A DNA stretch of 32,169 nucleotides from Myxococcaceae bacterium (GTDB lineage: Bacteria; Myxococcota; Myxococcia; Myxococcales; Myxococcaceae). Numbering within the stretch: position 1 is the first letter of the stretch; every line of letters begins with the position of its first letter. The DNA lies in assembly GCA_016926755.1 (NCBI GenBank), contig JAFGNZ010000239.1, positions 1-32,169 on the forward strand, read 5' to 3'. The notes under the pieces are model-generated. The model had not been told where the DNA came from. It saw only the letters and a list, made by a program, of their open reading frames with translations, and made no database searches. The translations under genes were made by a program, and so were the position numbers. This document shows positions 1 through 9,285 of this stretch, piece by piece.

Positions 1-1099
1 AGTAGATCAGGTTCGACTCGACGTCCGTCACCGCGTGGCTCAGCTCGTGGACCGTCACGTCCAGGTCCTTGCCCAGCTCGATGGAGTTCACGCCGTCGCC
101 ATCGCCGTACACCATCTGGGTCCCATCCCAGTAGGCGTTGACGTAGTTGTTGCCGTAGTGGACGGTGCTGATCAGCTGGGCGCCCGCGTTGTCGTACGAG
201 TCGCGGCCGAAGAGCGTGTTGTAGCAGTCATAGGTGAGGCCCAGCATGTCGTAATTCATGTCGACGTGGGCGTCACCGATGGCCGCCTGGCCCTCGCTGC
301 GCTTGAGCGTGCCCGGCGTGCTGGAGCCGTTGTTGGCGCTGTACACCTTGCGGTTCTTCGCGGTGTGGATCTGCGAGTCCTCCAGCACGAGCGAGCCGTC
401 GCTGGCCTTCACGTACACCAGGGTGTGCACCGGGAAGCCATCCTCGCGCTCGCCACGCACGCGCACTTCCTGCGCCAGCACGAGCTGGCCATTGCTGTCG
501 CGCACGTACACGAGGCGCTCGGCCTTGGCGTCCGCCTTCAGCGCGCCCGTCGCGTTGATCGCGGCGAGGCCGGCGGCGTCCGCGGAGATGCGCGGCGCGG
601 CCAGCGCGTTGCCCTGGCCCTGGCCGTCACGCGCCGAGGCGTTGGCGGCGTAGATGTTGCCCGCGCGGTCCACGTGGAGGATCAGCTCGCCGCCGAGCAC
701 GGGCACGCCGCCCTTGAGCTGGGCGAAGCGCAGGTGCTCGTGGCCGTTCTGGTCCACCGTCGAGCGCGTGTAGACGAGGTTCTCCGCGGAGAGGCGGAAC
801 ACCGGGCCGATGCTGGTCAGCGCGGTCTGCACGCTGGCCTTCGCGTCGGTCGCCGTCAGCCCCGCCACCGAGCGCGAGGCCTGGCCGAGGTTGCCCTCGA
901 TGAAGGAGGGGATGCCGTCCTCGTGAGTGCCCACGACCCGAGCGCTGCCCAACGCGGTCAGCGCCTGCTGGATGTCCGTCCCGTTCTTCTCAGAGGTGGA
1001 CGTCACCTCTTCGGCCGCCACGGGCTCCTCGGTGGCACAACCGGCGAAGGTCAGACCCAGCCAAGCCGCACAAAACGTCTTCAGGATTTTATTGCTCAA
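1..1099 (-). CDS. M4 family (thermolysin-like) metalloprotease lipoprotein, C-terminus outside the window
   Basis: Reading leftwards, this gene encodes an N-terminal lipoprotein signal (hydrophobic stretch ending FAG-C, Cys21), then a long pro-region of the FTP/PepSY kind (about residues 30-200) and the start of an M4 catalytic domain. The zinc motif HELSH is at residues 351-355, followed by AVTDVES as is usual in M4 enzymes; the downstream Glu ligand and the stop codon lie beyond base 1. I chose the TTG at 1099-1097 because AGGAGG lies seven bases upstream of it; an in-frame GTG two codons earlier (1105) sits only two bases from that Shine-Dalgarno and is less likely. Known for the family: secreted or surface-attached endopeptidases made as zymogens, cleaving before hydrophobic residues. 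Role here (predation or protein nutrition) is inference. Confidence 0.9.
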   Translation of the reverse strand, partial: MSNKILKTFCAAWLGLTFAGCATEEPVAAEEVTSTSEKNGTDIQQALTALGSARVVGTHEDGIPSFIEGNLGQASRSVAGLTATDAKASVQTALTSIGPVFRLSAENLVYTRSTVDQNGHEHLRFAQLKGGVPVLGGELILHVDRAGNIYAANASARDGQGQGNALAAPRISADAAGLAAINATGALKADAKAERLVYVRDSNGQLVLAQEVRVRGEREDGFPVHTLVYVKASDGSLVLEDSQIHTAKNRKVYSANNGSSTPGTLKRSEGQAAIGDAHVDMNYDMLGLTYDCYNTLFGRDSYDNAGAQLISTVHYGNNYVNAYWDGTQMVYGDGDGVNSIELGKDLDVTVHELSHAVTDVESNLIY

Positions 1100-1385
1100 A
1101 CGCACTACCTCCTCGGGGGAAAAGCATGTCTTTCCTGACATACTAGTCAGCATCAGAGCAACTACTTTTTTGGGGAAGTAGGTTCTAACAATTTGAGCAT
1201 TAATTAAAAAAATATCCCACTAGACAGCTACAGCGGCTTATGCGGGGTTCCGTTTTTGGGATTCCTCAGCGCTGGCGGCCCATTACGAGGGCGGCGACAA
1301 CGTGGGAAACGCTCCGACCCAGCGTTGTCGCGGGCAGCACTCAGAGTGATTTTTGACTCAGCCTCGCGAGCGGCCGATCTAGAAT
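1100..1385. other. Intergenic region upstream of the M4 protease
   Basis: About 290 bases without a supportable gene. It holds an AT-rich patch (about 1145-1225) that stands out from the GC-rich surroundings and probably carries the promoter of the leftward protease gene; I could not pick convincing -35/-10 boxes. A 74-codon rightward reading frame here runs into the antisense of the M16 gene and has no family signal. Confidence 0.4.
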
Positions 1386-1408
1386 TTTCCGTCCACGCCG
1401 GACGGAAA
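1386..1408 (-). terminator. Hairpin just after the M16 operon
   Basis: A perfect 9-bp stem (TTTCCGTCC / GGACGGAAA) with a 5-base loop starts a few bases after the stop codon at 1411-1413 of the leftward M16 operon. The stem is followed on the minus strand by AATTCT, not by a clean T-run, so it is a probable but not textbook intrinsic terminator. Confidence 0.6.
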
Positions 1409-1410
1409 CA

Positions 1411-2868
1411 TCAGCGCTTCGCCGCGGGCAGAGGCGCGAAGCTCTTGTCCGAGAGCTTCATCTCCGTCACCGGGCCGTAGCGGCGGGCGACGTCGCGAAT
1501 GGCGGAGGCCTTGCCCAGGAGGACGAGGGTGAGGTCCTCCGAGGCCGGCAGCACGCGCTGGATGACACCGCGCACGCGCTGCGTGCTGGCGCTCGTCACG
1601 GTGTCGGCGAAGCCCTCCACGTCACTGGCGTCGAGCCCGTAGAAGGCCAGCTCCGCCAGCTTCGCGGCGAGCTGCCCGCTCGTCTCCAGCGAGGGCGGGT
1701 ACTGGCCCAGGACATAGGCCTTGGCGGAGGCGAGCGCCGCCTCATCCATGCCCTCGCGCCGGTACCGGGTGAGCACCTCGAGCGCCAGGTCGACGGCCTT
1801 CCCGGTGGACTCCGTCTTCGTGTACGAGAAGATCGCCACCGTGCCCGGCTGCGTCTCGCGCAGCACCATGGAGCTGGCGCCGTAGCTCAGGCCGGACTTG
1901 ATGCGCAGCTCCGTGTTGAGCAGCGAGGTGAAGCGGCCGCCCAGCAGCGTGTTGGCCAGCACCAGGTCCACGCGGCTCGGATCATCTCGCGCGATGCCGG
2001 TGTTGCCGAGCCAGAAGTACGTCTGGGTGGCGTCCGGCTTGTCCACCAGCAGCACCCGCCGGCCCTTCGCGACGGGCGTGGGGGGAGCCACGGGCGCGGC
2101 GACCCCGGCGCGCGCCCAGCCCCCGAGCGCGGCCTCCAGCCGGCTGGCCAGCTGCTTCGTGTCGAAGTCTCCCACCACCGCGAGGATGAGGCGATCCCCG
2201 CCCAGGTGGTCCCTGGCGTACGCCCGCACGTCCTCGCGCGTGAGGGTGGCGAGGGAGGCCTCGCTGCCGATCACCGGCCGCCCATAGGGGTGGCTGGAGA
2301 AGTGGAAGGCATGGGCGTAGAGGTCGATGAGGCCGCGCGGATCTCCATCCTTCGCGGCGGCGATCCCAGAGACCATCCGGTCGCGCATCTTCTCGAACTC
2401 GCTGGCCTCGAAGCGCGGCCGCATCAGCACGTCCGAGAGCAGCTCCACCATCAGCGCGGTGTCCCGTGCCAGGAAGCGGCCGTTCACCAGGAGCGCCTCG
2501 CGGGCCGCGGTGACGGAGAGCTCGCCCCCCACGCCATCCACGGCCTCCGCGAACTGGCGGGCATCGCGCTTGCCCGCGCCCTTGAGCAGCAGCTCCCCGA
2601 CGAGCGACGCCACGCCCTCCTTGCCCTGGGGATCCCCCAGGCCCCCGCCGCGCAGCCGCGCGCTGAAGGAGACGAGCGGCACCTCGTGCTTCTCCGCCAG
2701 GATGAGCCGGGCCCCGTTCTTCAGCTCGATCACCGTCGCCTTCGGCAGCCGCACGCCCTGCGGAGGGGCCGCGGCCGGCTTCGGCGCCACGGGCCGCGCG
2801 CCCTGCGCTCCCGCTCCCGTGGCGATCAGCAGCACCGCCAGCACCACCCTGCCCATGCTCCCGCTCAT
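1411..2868 (-). CDS. M16 family peptidase-like protein lacking the zinc motif
   Basis: 485 residues with a signal peptide (about 1-21) and two M16 half-domains. At the place where active M16 enzymes carry HxxEH, this protein has LVGEL (in the stretch after KEGVAS), so it cannot bind zinc in the usual way. The C-terminal half keeps the substrate-holding Arg/Tyr region ([12 protein letters not shown]). In M16B peptidases one subunit often supplies HxxEH and a partner supplies the Arg/Tyr motif, so this is most likely the non-catalytic partner of the gene just upstream. Its ATG overlaps that gene's stop by four bases (ATGA), indicating translational coupling. The signal peptide places the pair in the periplasm. 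Substrate unknown. Confidence 0.9.
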   Translation of the reverse strand: MSGSMGRVVLAVLLIATGAGAQGARPVAPKPAAAPPQGVRLPKATVIELKNGARLILAEKHEVPLVSFSARLRGGGLGDPQGKEGVASLVGELLLKGAGKRDARQFAEAVDGVGGELSVTAAREALLVNGRFLARDTALMVELLSDVLMRPRFEASEFEKMRDRMVSGIAAAKDGDPRGLIDLYAHAFHFSSHPYGRPVIGSEASLATLTREDVRAYARDHLGGDRLILAVVGDFDTKQLASRLEAALGGWARAGVAAPVAPPTPVAKGRRVLLVDKPDATQTYFWLGNTGIARDDPSRVDLVLANTLLGGRFTSLLNTELRIKSGLSYGASSMVLRETQPGTVAIFSYTKTESTGKAVDLALEVLTRYRREGMDEAALASAKAYVLGQYPPSLETSGQLAAKLAELAFYGLDASDVEGFADTVTSASTQRVRGVIQRVLPASEDLTLVLLGKASAIRDVARRYGPVTEMKLSDKSFAPLPAAKR

Positions 2869-4244
2869 CGTCCCGCCTCCTTCTCCGTCAGGGCCTGTCC
2901 TTCATCCGTGGGCGCCAGCACTCCGACCGTGCGGCGCTCCGGGGAGAGGATGCGCTGGGCCACCTTGCGCACCTGCTCGCGCGTCACCTGCTCGTAGCGT
3001 GCGGGCGCCTCGAAGAGCTTGCGCCAGTCTCCGTGAAACACCTCATAGGTGCCCAGCTGATGCGCCCGGCTGCTGATCGTCTCCAGCCCGCGCCAGAAGC
3101 CCGCCACGGTGATGTTCTTCGCCTTGCGCAGCTCCGCGTCGGTGACGCCCTGGGAGCGCACCTTCTCCAGCTCCTCGCCGAGCAGCTTCTCCACCCGGGC
3201 CACGTCCCCGCCCGGCGGCAGGTCCACGAGGAACCACACCAGGGAGGGATCGAAGGAAGGCCCGGCGTGGCAGTTCACCTGGATGGCCACCCGCTCCTCC
3301 TCCACCAGCCGCCGGTGGAGCCGCGAGGAGTCCCCCTCGGCCAGGATGCTCGCGAGCAGCTCCAGCGCCGGCAGCTCCGGATCCTTCGCGTCCACGCCGT
3401 GGTAGGCCACCTGGAGCAGCGGGGCCTGCGCCATCCGCTTCACCTGCACGCGCCGCTCGCCCTGCTGCTCGGGCTCCTTCGTGCGCACCGGCTCGGGCGG
3501 CGGCTGCGAGGGCAAGGGCGCCAGGTACTTCTCCGCCAGCGCGAACACCTCCGCGGGCGTCACCGCGCCCGCCACCACGAGCGTGGCGTTGTTGGGCGCG
3601 TAGTACGTCTGGAAGAAGCGCTGCAGATCCTCCATCCGCCAGGACTCGATGTCCGAGGGCCAGCCGATGACGGGGAACTGGTACGGGTGCGCCACGTAGG
3701 CGGTGGCCTGCACCTGCTCCATCAGCGCCCCCATGTTGTCATTGTCGATGGCCGAGCGCCGCTCCGAGTAGACGACGCCGCGCTCGCTCTCGATCATCTT
3801 CGGATCGAAGGAGAGGTGCGCCAGCCGGTCCGCCTCCAGTTCGAAGATGGTCTCCAGCGCCGAGCGCGGGAACCACTCCATGTAGGTGGTGACGTCCTCG
3901 GAGGTGGAGGCGTTGTTGCTGCCCCCGGCGGCCTCCATGACGGTGTCGAACTGCCCGGGGCCGTACTTCTTCGCGCCGTTGAACATCATATGCTCGAAGA
4001 AGTGGGACAGGCCGGTGATGCCGGGGCGCTCGTTGCGGCTGCCCACCCGGAAGAAGTTGAAGAGGGCCACGTTGGGGATGTCGTGGTCCGGCCAGACGAT
4101 GACCTTCAGCCCGTTCTTCAACGTCCGGGCCTCGATGCCCGCGCCGAGCCGGGCCGCCTCCCCCTTCCCTGCCTTGCCCTGCGCCCCGGCGGCTGAGCCC
4201 ACCAGGAGCGCCACACCCACCACGAGCCACCGCTGACGGAACAT
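2865..4244 (-). CDS. M16 family zinc peptidase (catalytic subunit)
   Basis: 459 residues. A signal peptide covers about residues 1-21 (start [10 protein letters not shown], cleavage near AAGAQ). The inverted zinc motif HFFEH is at residues 81-85 and the third ligand is probably Glu161 in the ERGVVYSE stretch, the normal spacing for M16. The reading frame stays open upstream to about 4625, but the ATG at 4244 is preceded by a strong AGGGAGGGTGG ribosome site and is directly followed by the signal peptide, so I start there. It is first in a two-gene operon with the zinc-less M16 gene. Known for the family: chamber-forming peptidases that degrade or process peptides. The pairing suggests an alpha/beta heterodimer. 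Confidence 0.92.
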   Translation of the reverse strand: MFRQRWLVVGVALLVGSAAGAQGKAGKGEAARLGAGIEARTLKNGLKVIVWPDHDIPNVALFNFFRVGSRNERPGITGLSHFFEHMMFNGAKKYGPGQFDTVMEAAGGSNNASTSEDVTTYMEWFPRSALETIFELEADRLAHLSFDPKMIESERGVVYSERRSAIDNDNMGALMEQVQATAYVAHPYQFPVIGWPSDIESWRMEDLQRFFQTYYAPNNATLVVAGAVTPAEVFALAEKYLAPLPSQPPPEPVRTKEPEQQGERRVQVKRMAQAPLLQVAYHGVDAKDPELPALELLASILAEGDSSRLHRRLVEEERVAIQVNCHAGPSFDPSLVWFLVDLPPGGDVARVEKLLGEELEKVRSQGVTDAELRKAKNITVAGFWRGLETISSRAHQLGTYEVFHGDWRKLFEAPARYEQVTREQVRKVAQRILSPERRTVGVLAPTDEGQALTEKEAGR

Positions 4245-4326
4245 CCACCCTCCCTTTGCATACGCGCGCGCGCCGAACCTGCTGGCGGGGCGCATATTCC
4301 CAGGAGTCGGGGCGGATGGCTCGCCC

Positions 4327-7300
4327 TCATGCACCCAAGGCGGGGGAGGACCGGGCCCGGGCAGCCCCTGGCTCCGGCTCGGAGGTGAAGCGCAGCAGGG
4401 CCAGGAGCTGCTCGGGCGTGAGCGCGGCGGCCCCGTCCGCCCCGGAGAGCAGGCTGGAGGCCAGCTCCCGCTTCTCGGCGTGGAGCGCGACGATGGCCTC
4501 CTCGATCGTCCCTTCGGCCACGAGCCGGGACACCGTGACGGGCCGTGTCTGGCCGATGCGGTGCGCGCGATCCGAGGCCTGGTCCTCCACGGCCGGGTTC
4601 CACCACGGATCCAGGTGGATGACATGATCGGCGGCGGTGAGGTTCAGCCCCGTCCCCCCCGCCTTGAGCGAGATGAGGAAGACGTCTCCCTCGCCGCGCT
4701 GGAACGCCTCCACCCGCGCCTGGCGCTCGGCCGGCGGCGTCTGCCCATCCAGGTACTGGAGGGAGAAGCCCCGCGCCTCCAGCGCCTCGCGCGCCAGGCC
4801 CAGGAGCCGGACGAACTGGCTGAAGATGAGCGCCCGGCCGCCCTCGGCGCGCAGCTCCTCCACGCGCTCCAACAGCCGCTCCAGCTTCGAGGAGGACAGG
4901 GGCGCGTCCGGATCCACCAGGCGGGGGTGGCAGGCCAGCTGCCGCAGCCGGGTGAGGGCCGCCAGCAGCTCGAAGCGCTGGCCCTCGCTCACCGCGTCTC
5001 CCATCCGCTCCAGCGCGGCGAGCCGGACGCTCTCGTACTGCCGGCGCTCGCCCTCGGAGAGGACGACGGGGACGAGCGTCTCGATGCGCGGGGGCAGCTC
5101 GCGCGCCACCTCGGCCTTGGTCCGGCGCAGGAGGAAGGGGCGGAGCACGCGGGAGAGCGCGGCGCGGGCGGCCGGATCCCTCTCGCGCTCGATGGGCCCG
5201 GCGAAGCGCGCGCGGAAGGACTCGCGGCTGCCGAGCAGCCCGGGGAAGACGATGCGGAACAGGCTCCACAGCTCCGAGAGGCGGTTCTCCACCGGCGTGC
5301 CCGTGAGCGCCACCCGCGCCTCGGCCTGAAGCCCGCGCAGCGCCCGCGCGCGCGCCGTGTCCGGGTTCTTCGCGGCCTGGGCCTCGTCCACCACGAGCGT
5401 GGCGAAGGAGACGCCCGCGAGGCGCTCGGCATCCCGGACCAGCAGCCCGTAGCTGATCAGCAGCACGTCCCCCGCCTTCAGCCTCGCGAGCAGCTTCTCC
5501 CGGTCCGCCTCGGGGTAGGGCCTCACGCGCAGGGAGGGGGCGAAGCGCTCGGCCTCGCGCGCCCAGTTGGAGCAGACCGAGGTAGGGGCCACCACGAGCG
5601 CGGGCCCTGCCTTCACGCGGTGCAGCAGCAGGGCCAGGGCTTGCAGCGTCTTGCCCAGCCCCATGTCATCGGCCAGGCACCCGCCTCCGCCCCACTCGGT
5701 GAGCCTCGCCATCCAGGTGAAGCCCTCGCGCTGGTAGTCACGCAGCTCGGCCCTCAGGCCGGCCGGGAGGGGGATGTCGCGGACCTGGGACTTGCGGATG
5801 CGCGTGGCGAGCCTGCGCCAGTCCGGCGGGGCATGCACCTCCACGCCGGCCTTGGCCAGCGCGTCCAGCACGGGGGCCGCGGCCTTGCTCACCTCCAGCC
5901 CCGCGCGCGTGGGGTGCGCCAGATCCGCCAGGGGCGTGAGCTGCTCGCGCAGCGCCTGGGTGAGCCGCAGCCAGCGCCCCTTCCCCAGCGGTACGAAGCG
6001 GCGGCGGTGGCGCAGCGCCTCCAGCAGGGCGGACAGCTCCACCCGCTCCCCCTCTACCTCCACGCCTCCGCTGATGCCGAACCAGTCCCGCTCGCGCCGC
6101 ACCTCGATTCTGAGGCCCCGCGCATCCTGCACGCCGGACACGCGCCAGGGCTGCTGCTCCCACTCGACGCGCAGGCGCGGGCCGGTCAGCGGCTCCAGCC
6201 GCTCCAGGAAGTCCAGCGCCGCCTCCGCCCCCTCGAGGAGGAAGGGCGAGGAGGTGTCCGTCGCCTGCACCCCCAGCCGCTCGCGCAGCGTCAGGGCCTC
6301 GGCGCGCTCGGCCTCGAGATCCCGCTCCGTCACCACCCGCTCTCCTCCCCGCAGGCCCCGCACCTGGGGAGCGCCCTCGCCCGGCGGCAGCGGCGGCGCC
6401 TCCGGCAGCGGACGGACGCGGAGCTCCCCCTCCAGCGAGTCCTCTCCCACGGGCCGCAGGCGCAGCAGGAGGCCTGGCTCGGGGGGGACGGCGCGGGCCT
6501 CCAGGGACTTGGGGAGGGAGATGGGGCAGACGGACTCCAGCCCCACCAGGCTCCGCAGCAACGCGGGGCGCGCCTCCCCTGGCAGCCGCGCCCCATACTC
6601 CCTCAACCGGGTGAGCACCTCGCGCGCTCCCGGGGGGACATGGACCAGCGTCAGGCGCGGCAGCTCGGGCTCGAGCAGGAGCCAGGGCAGCGGCGCCTCG
6701 AGCCCGGCGGGCGGAGGCACGAGCGCCTCGGGACTGAAGACGCCCCCCTCGATGGCGGGATGAACCGTGAGGTCCTCGCCGCGCTCGGAGAAGGTGAAGC
6801 CGAGGGCGGCCTCCCGCACCCGGAGGGGCGCGTCCAGCCGGGCGTCGGCGACGAGGTGGGGGCTGTGCGCCAGGAGCCTCAGCGCGCGCAGCAGGAGCAG
6901 GTAGCCATCACCGGCGAAGGGGAGCCGGGCGCTGAGCTCCGCGAGCTCGAGCGCCTCCAGCTCGCGGGGATCCGAGAGGAGCGCGCGGGCCTCGTCCTTG
7001 TCCCGCCAGCTCACCTGCGAGCCCTTGGACAGGCCACCCTTCTTCACCGGGCGATGAGAGTAGATGCGCAGCCGGGGCTTGCCCTTCTCCAGCCCCTCCA
7101 GGCGGAAGCTCAGGCGCGAGATACCGTCGGGGCGAGCCCGCGGCTGCGCCGAGAGGGCGGCCTTCTCGAAGGCGGCGAGGAGCTCCCGGGCAGGCACCTC
7201 GAACAGCAGCTGCGCGAGGCGCGCGTTGAACTTCTCCCACTGGGGATCGGCGAGCATGTCGAGCAGCGCATCGAGCGCGGAGAGGGCATGGACGCAGCGA

Positions 7301-8289
7301 GCCACCTCTCCCCAGGTGCACCAGCAGGACAGGCCCTCCTGATCCTCGAGCAGCGCGCGCGGGTCCACCGTCACGCGCACCCTCACCAGCCTGCCCCAGG
7401 GCACCTGCGCATCGTTGGAGGGAGGTGGGCTGCCGGGCTCCTCGACGAAGAGGAGCAGCGGGCGCTCCCGGAAGGTGACCTCGGGCCTGCCTGGGAGGAG
7501 GCGAGGGACGGCGTGCTCCCGCACCCGGGCGCGCGCCCTCTCGAGGGCCTCCCTCCAGGGGATCAGGCGCGCATCCGTGGGGGGCGGGCGCGGCGAGGCG
7601 GCCTGGGCCTGCTCGTGCTCGAGCCCCCGGCGGACACGCTCGGCCTCCGCGCCCAGCCAGGCCCACACCGCCTCGCGCAGGAGGGCCTGGGTGGTGGCGC
7701 CTTGAACCTGCCGGCGCAGCTCCAGCGTCCCATCCAGCGGCGCGGTGACCGGCAAGTGCTCCAGCCCATAGAGCCCGGGCGTCTCGTGGAAGCCTCGCGG
7801 CAGGAACGGCCCCACCACGGCCAGGGGCATCCGCCGCGCATGGGTGACGTGGTGGGCCTCCAGCCACGCGTGGAGCGCTCCAGCCTCCTGGGGCCGCTCG
7901 TCCCGAGGCGGCGGCCGTGCCCGCTCCGAGACGGAGCCGCCCGCCTGAAGGAACGCCAGCCCGAGCGCGACGGCGTGCTCGCAGAACCCCTGGCTCCAGA
8001 AGGTCGTGCACTGGCACTCACAGAAGAAGCCATCCGCGTCGGTCGAGATGACCACGGTATAGGGCTGGCCGCGACGGCCGAGGACCTGGCCATGGAGGGC
8101 ATCGGGCAGCGCCTCGAACGAGGTGACGCGGTGCAGGGCCAGACACGCCTGGCCCTGCTTGAAGAGCCGCGAGCCCACCGTCTCATACAGCGCTTCACGG
8201 GTGAGCCACCGCCGCAAGGGCACCAGGGCCCCCGGAGCGGCAGGCCGGTGCGGAGACTGGGACTGGGGTGTCACATGTGGGTTGGCCAT
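4327..8289 (-). CDS. SNF2-family DEAD/DEAH helicase with two SWIM-type zinc motifs
   Basis: 1320 residues. An N-terminal SWIM zinc finger (CECQC...FCEH, about residues 86-101) is followed by a second CxC...CxH set (CWC...RCVH, about 320-333), then a long family-specific region. The C-terminal 500 residues form a full SNF2 motor: Walker A DDMGLGKT near 875, DEAQ near 967, TGTPVEN, then ISLKAGGTGLNL and DRAHRIGQTRPV near 1240. Known for the family: ATP-driven translocases on double-stranded DNA (HepA/RapA-like); SWIM domains bind DNA or protein. The start at 8289 has only a weak ribosome site and lies 34 bases after the 77-residue gene, so it may be translated from the same message. SNF2 proteins occur both in housekeeping and in phage-defence loci; which applies here is not shown. 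Confidence 0.9.
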   Translation of the reverse strand: MANPHVTPQSQSPHRPAAPGALVPLRRWLTREALYETVGSRLFKQGQACLALHRVTSFEALPDALHGQVLGRRGQPYTVVISTDADGFFCECQCTTFWSQGFCEHAVALGLAFLQAGGSVSERARPPPRDERPQEAGALHAWLEAHHVTHARRMPLAVVGPFLPRGFHETPGLYGLEHLPVTAPLDGTLELRRQVQGATTQALLREAVWAWLGAEAERVRRGLEHEQAQAASPRPPPTDARLIPWREALERARARVREHAVPRLLPGRPEVTFRERPLLLFVEEPGSPPPSNDAQVPWGRLVRVRVTVDPRALLEDQEGLSCWCTWGEVARCVHALSALDALLDMLADPQWEKFNARLAQLLFEVPARELLAAFEKAALSAQPRARPDGISRLSFRLEGLEKGKPRLRIYSHRPVKKGGLSKGSQVSWRDKDEARALLSDPRELEALELAELSARLPFAGDGYLLLLRALRLLAHSPHLVADARLDAPLRVREAALGFTFSERGEDLTVHPAIEGGVFSPEALVPPPAGLEAPLPWLLLEPELPRLTLVHVPPGAREVLTRLREYGARLPGEARPALLRSLVGLESVCPISLPKSLEARAVPPEPGLLLRLRPVGEDSLEGELRVRPLPEAPPLPPGEGAPQVRGLRGGERVVTERDLEAERAEALTLRERLGVQATDTSSPFLLEGAEAALDFLERLEPLTGPRLRVEWEQQPWRVSGVQDARGLRIEVRRERDWFGISGGVEVEGERVELSALLEALRHRRRFVPLGKGRWLRLTQALREQLTPLADLAHPTRAGLEVSKAAAPVLDALAKAGVEVHAPPDWRRLATRIRKSQVRDIPLPAGLRAELRDYQREGFTWMARLTEWGGGGCLADDMGLGKTLQALALLLHRVKAGPALVVAPTSVCSNWAREAERFAPSLRVRPYPEADREKLLARLKAGDVLLISYGLLVRDAERLAGVSFATLVVDEAQAAKNPDTARARALRGLQAEARVALTGTPVENRLSELWSLFRIVFPGLLGSRESFRARFAGPIERERDPAARAALSRVLRPFLLRRTKAEVARELPPRIETLVPVVLSEGERRQYESVRLAALERMGDAVSEGQRFELLAALTRLRQLACHPRLVDPDAPLSSSKLERLLERVEELRAEGGRALIFSQFVRLLGLAREALEARGFSLQYLDGQTPPAERQARVEAFQRGEGDVFLISLKAGGTGLNLTAADHVIHLDPWWNPAVEDQASDRAHRIGQTRPVTVSRLVAEGTIEEAIVALHAEKRELASSLLSGADGAAALTPEQLLALLRFTSEPEPGAARARSSPALGA

Positions 8290-8323
8290 GAGTTCACAGG
8301 CACGCCTGCCGGGAGCAGCAGCG

Positions 8324-8557
8324 TCAGGGCGCGCTCAGGCCCTCTCTGTCCATGCGGGACATCACGTAGAGGTGGGCGTCGAAGTAGCGCTCCATCATCT
8401 CGTCCGGCGAGCCCTTGAAGTGGCCCCAGTGGTAGACGTTGGAGAACCGGTAGGCGGAGATCTCCGCGCGGGTGGAGAGCGCGCGCAGCTCGGCCTGCTC
8501 CTGCGGGGTGAGGGGCCGGTCCACGGCCCGGAACTCGTAGTACGGGTATTCGCTCAT
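8324..8557 (-). CDS. Short protein, probably N-terminal stump of a larger conserved family
   Basis: 77 residues beginning MSEYPYYEFRAVDRPLTPQE and containing a WGHFKGSPDEMMERYFDAHL stretch. From memory, this opening is typical of a conserved bacterial protein of several hundred residues that is often found next to SWIM-domain genes; here the resemblance stops after DAHLYV and the frame ends twelve residues later. The start overlaps the preceding gene's stop (ATGA, four bases), so the operon structure is intact. Either a truncated remnant that is still translated, or a naturally short relative. Function unknown. Confidence 0.65.
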   Translation of the reverse strand: MSEYPYYEFRAVDRPLTPQEQAELRALSTRAEISAYRFSNVYHWGHFKGSPDEMMERYFDAHLYVMSRMDREGLSAP

Positions 8558-9144
8558 GGGGTGTCTCCAGACCAGCTGCCGAGGGGGAGCGAGCCGGTGG
8601 GTTGAAAGAACTCCTCGAGCACGAAGTGGTGGTAGTTCGTGCTGTCGAGCCGGGAGGCGAAGGCCCTCGCCGACTGCCGGAGCCGATCGGCCATGGCCTC
8701 GAACTCGGCGCGGCTCACGTCACGCAGGGAGAGATAGAGGCGCGCGGCGGCCCGCAGGTAGGAGAACAGCGGGTTCGGATCCTCGCCGTCGGGGCGCCGC
8801 CGCAGGTACCGGTAGAGGCGCTCGAACTCCCGATCACGCTCGGGCCGCCCCACCACGTAGCAGTACTCGGCGGCGGTGGCCTCGAGCAGGATGAAGAAGG
8901 GCTCGTACCGCGGCGGGGGCGCGTGGGAGAAGTCCGGGGCGGGCGCCGAGCCCGTCCAGAGCTGGGAGATGGGTTGGAGGGGGAGCCAGACGACCCGGCC
9001 CTCCTCATCCATCACGGGGACGGGGAGCCGGTCCAACCGCACCACCGCCCGGTGCTCCCCGAGCGCGATCGGCACCTTGAGGAGCTCCGGGCGCCTGGGA
9101 TTCATGCCTCCTCTCTCGAGCGCCGTGATGACAGCCGTGTCCAT
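8554..9144 (-). CDS. Conserved hypothetical protein, first gene of the SWIM/SNF2 operon
   Basis: 196 residues, no family recognised, no signal peptide or membrane segment. It has a proline-rich middle (APPPRYEP) and a mainly helical, arginine-rich C-terminal half (ERDREFERLYRYLRRRP). I start at the ATG at 9144, which has GGGGAAGG just upstream; an in-frame GTG at 9156 would add four residues but has no ribosome site. It is translationally coupled to the 77-residue gene and followed by the SNF2 gene, suggesting that the three act together. It is divergent from the large HIT-PLD-helicase gene, sharing a short promoter region with it. Confidence 0.75.
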   Translation of the reverse strand: MDTAVITALERGGMNPRRPELLKVPIALGEHRAVVRLDRLPVPVMDEEGRVVWLPLQPISQLWTGSAPAPDFSHAPPPRYEPFFILLEATAAEYCYVVGRPERDREFERLYRYLRRRPDGEDPNPLFSYLRAAARLYLSLRDVSRAEFEAMADRLRQSARAFASRLDSTNYHHFVLEEFFQPTGSLPLGSWSGDTP

Positions 9145-9199
9145 GACCTTCCCCACCAGGTAGTGTCTCTTTCGCCCAACCTAATACCTTGGGTCTCAC

Positions 9200-9217
9200 C
9201 GTGCCAGCACTTGCACG
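9200..9217. promoter_or_regulatory. Inverted repeat in a divergent promoter region
   Basis: CGTGC-N8-GCACG lies in the 141-base gap between the divergent genes starting at 9144 (minus) and 9286 (plus). The symmetric form and position suit a repressor or activator site for both. No protein is assigned. The S24/LexA-like domain in the rightward gene makes self-regulation conceivable, but that is speculation. Confidence 0.25.
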
Positions 9218-9285
9218 CGCTCCAGGCAGGCAGAGGGCGTGGGTTGGGTGCCCGGAGAGGGCCGACCCTGGAGTAGGGTGTCGGC

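Noticed and set aside
35-1138. A 367-codon rightward frame antisense to the M4 protease
   Set aside because: Ala/Val/His/Arg-rich with no family; the opposite strand has the HELSH zinc motif and a lipoprotein signal.
1256-1480. A 74-codon rightward frame after the protease promoter
   Set aside because: It ends inside the antisense of the M16 gene, covers the terminator hairpin and has no ribosome site.
4480-8418. A 1312-codon rightward open frame antisense to the SNF2 gene
   Set aside because: It mirrors the SNF2 codons, has no domain and is rich in Arg, Gln, Leu and His repeats, as expected for the complement of GC-rich coding sequence.
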